DNA from: Mesostigma viride
Taxonomy: Eukaryota; Streptophyta; Mesostigmatophyceae; Mesostigmatales; Mesostigmataceae
DNA: 33,080 nt
Assembly: GCA_009746045.1 (NCBI GenBank)
Contig: RPFO01000112.1
Coordinates: forward strand, 1 to 33,080
Direction: 5' to 3'
Each line of letters starts with the position of its first letter. Position 1 is the stretch's first letter. The notes under the pieces are model-generated. The model saw only the letters and a list, made by a program, of their open reading frames with translations. It had not been told where the DNA came from and ran no database searches. Positions 32,101-33,080 of the stretch are shown piece after piece. The position numbers and the translations under genes are program-made.

Positions 32101-33080
32101 ATATTCCCTTGACATCCATGTACGTAGGCACCATGGAGACACCATGGGGAGCTGAATCTCCTCATGTAAATTACATTAAATGCAACCATGTACGTAGACA
32201 AGCCATGATGAGCCCCATGGGGAGCCTGAATCCTCATCATTAATTCATAAATGCCATCCATGTAAGTAGACGGGCCATGATGACACCATGGGAGCCTGAA
32301 TCCTCCTCATTAATACATAAATGCCACTGTACGTAGACAAGCAGAGACACCATGGGAGCCTTGATCCCTCATCATTAATTACATTAAAAATGCCATCCAT
32401 GTACGTGACCGGCCATGATGACAACCATCGGGAGCCTGAATCCTTCATCATTAATAATAAATGCGAAATTCATGTACGTAGGGCCAGCCATGGAGACACC
32501 ATGGGAGCCTGAATCCTCATCATTAATCTACATACAATGCAAATCAATGTAGGTAACAAGCCATGATGACACATGAGGAGCCTGAAATCCTCATCATTAT
32601 TTTAATGAAGACATCCATTGTACCTAGGCCAGGCCATGATGACACCATGGAGCCTGAATCCTCAATTCATTTCTTTTTCTTTGGGACATCCATGTCGTAG
32701 GCCAGCCGATGACCATGGGCCCTGAATCCTCCTCATTAATTCATTACATGCCTCCATGTACGTACACAGGGCATGAGAACATGGAAGCCTGAAATCATCA
32801 TTCATTTACTATTCCTTGACATCATAGTAAACGTAGGCCAGCCGTGGACGAACCATGGGAAGCCTGATCCTCAAATCAATTAATTACATAAATGCCAACC
32901 ATGTGTACGTAGAAGCCATGTACACCGATGGGAGCCTGAATCCTCCTCATAAATTACATAAATGCAACCATGTACATGACAAGCATGATGACACAATGGG
33001 AGCGCTGAATCCTCAATCATTATTTACATACATGCATCCATGTACGTAGACAGGGCCCATAGACACCATGGGAGCCGTGA
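29101..33080. repeat. same satellite continued, with dense single-base indels, probably unpolished sequence
   Basis: The same ~71-bp monomer runs to the window end, but almost every unit now has random one-base insertions, deletions or substitutions (for example ACCATGGGGAGC, TACGTAAGAACGGG, GAGCCTGGAATC). Sporadic errors appear from about 29,110 and become dense at about 29,450. Segment order matches earlier clean DNA: about 29,740-30,400 follows 27,400-28,050, and about 30,420-32,100 follows 25,745-27,400. CCATGTAAGTAGACGGG marks 27546, 29902 and, as a close match, 32258. Confidence 0.93.

Noticed and set aside
24084-33080. CRISPR array
   Set aside because: Units are contiguous tandem repeats with no unique spacers, linkers belong to a few recurring classes, there are no cas genes, and the genome is eukaryotic.

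Overview
The window looks like nuclear DNA of a photosynthetic eukaryote, most probably a green-lineage alga. The reasons are GT-AG spliceosomal introns, a GMP synthase whose sequence reads like the plant/algal cytosolic enzyme, a thylakoid rhodanese-type protein with a two-part transit peptide, a decayed LINE, a spliced DNA-transposon gene, and megasatellite-scale tandem repeats. No bacterial operons, rRNA or confident tRNA genes were seen.

Layout. 1-2214 is low-complexity DNA: an 8-bp purine minisatellite, then about 920 nt containing a single cytosine on the + strand, then an unresolved stretch that probably belongs to the 3' part of the next gene. 2215-7911 (minus) holds at least six exons of a TROL/CAS-like thylakoid rhodanese protein. 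Three of its introns each carry a different tandem repeat, and two of its exons are a recent duplicate pair. 7912-8790 is a shared divergent promoter region. 8791-13458 (plus) is a complete four-exon GMP synthase (guaA type, 553 aa by my model). Its first intron contains about 1.16 kb of almost pure pyrimidine, and its third contains a CA repeat and a probable short retroposon flanked by a 17-bp direct repeat.

13.95-16.6 kb is a frameshifted LINE (endonuclease, reverse transcriptase and C-terminal remnants). 17.7-21.2 kb (minus) is a multi-exon transposase-like gene with D-Y-A-E-N-Y and H-G-K...D-G-x-G-G motifs. Upstream of it lie three tandem ~230-bp units carrying an 18-bp near-palindrome at six alternating spacings; a seventh copy lies in the gene's own last intron and related shortened forms lie in another intron. 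21.8-24.08 kb is non-coding, including an AT-rich patch. 24.08-24.85 kb is a 30-bp minisatellite. From 25.12 kb to the end runs a ~70-72-bp satellite with conserved dyad core, interchangeable linkers and long-range higher-order order. After about 29.1 kb, and strongly after 29.45 kb, it is peppered with single-base indels that look like uncorrected long-read error.

Functionally the only two intact cellular genes are the divergent pair: a chloroplast membrane protein and a purine-nucleotide biosynthesis enzyme. Everything else is mobile or repetitive DNA. Most long open frames in the window come from tandem repeats whose period is a multiple of three and should not be taken as proteins.
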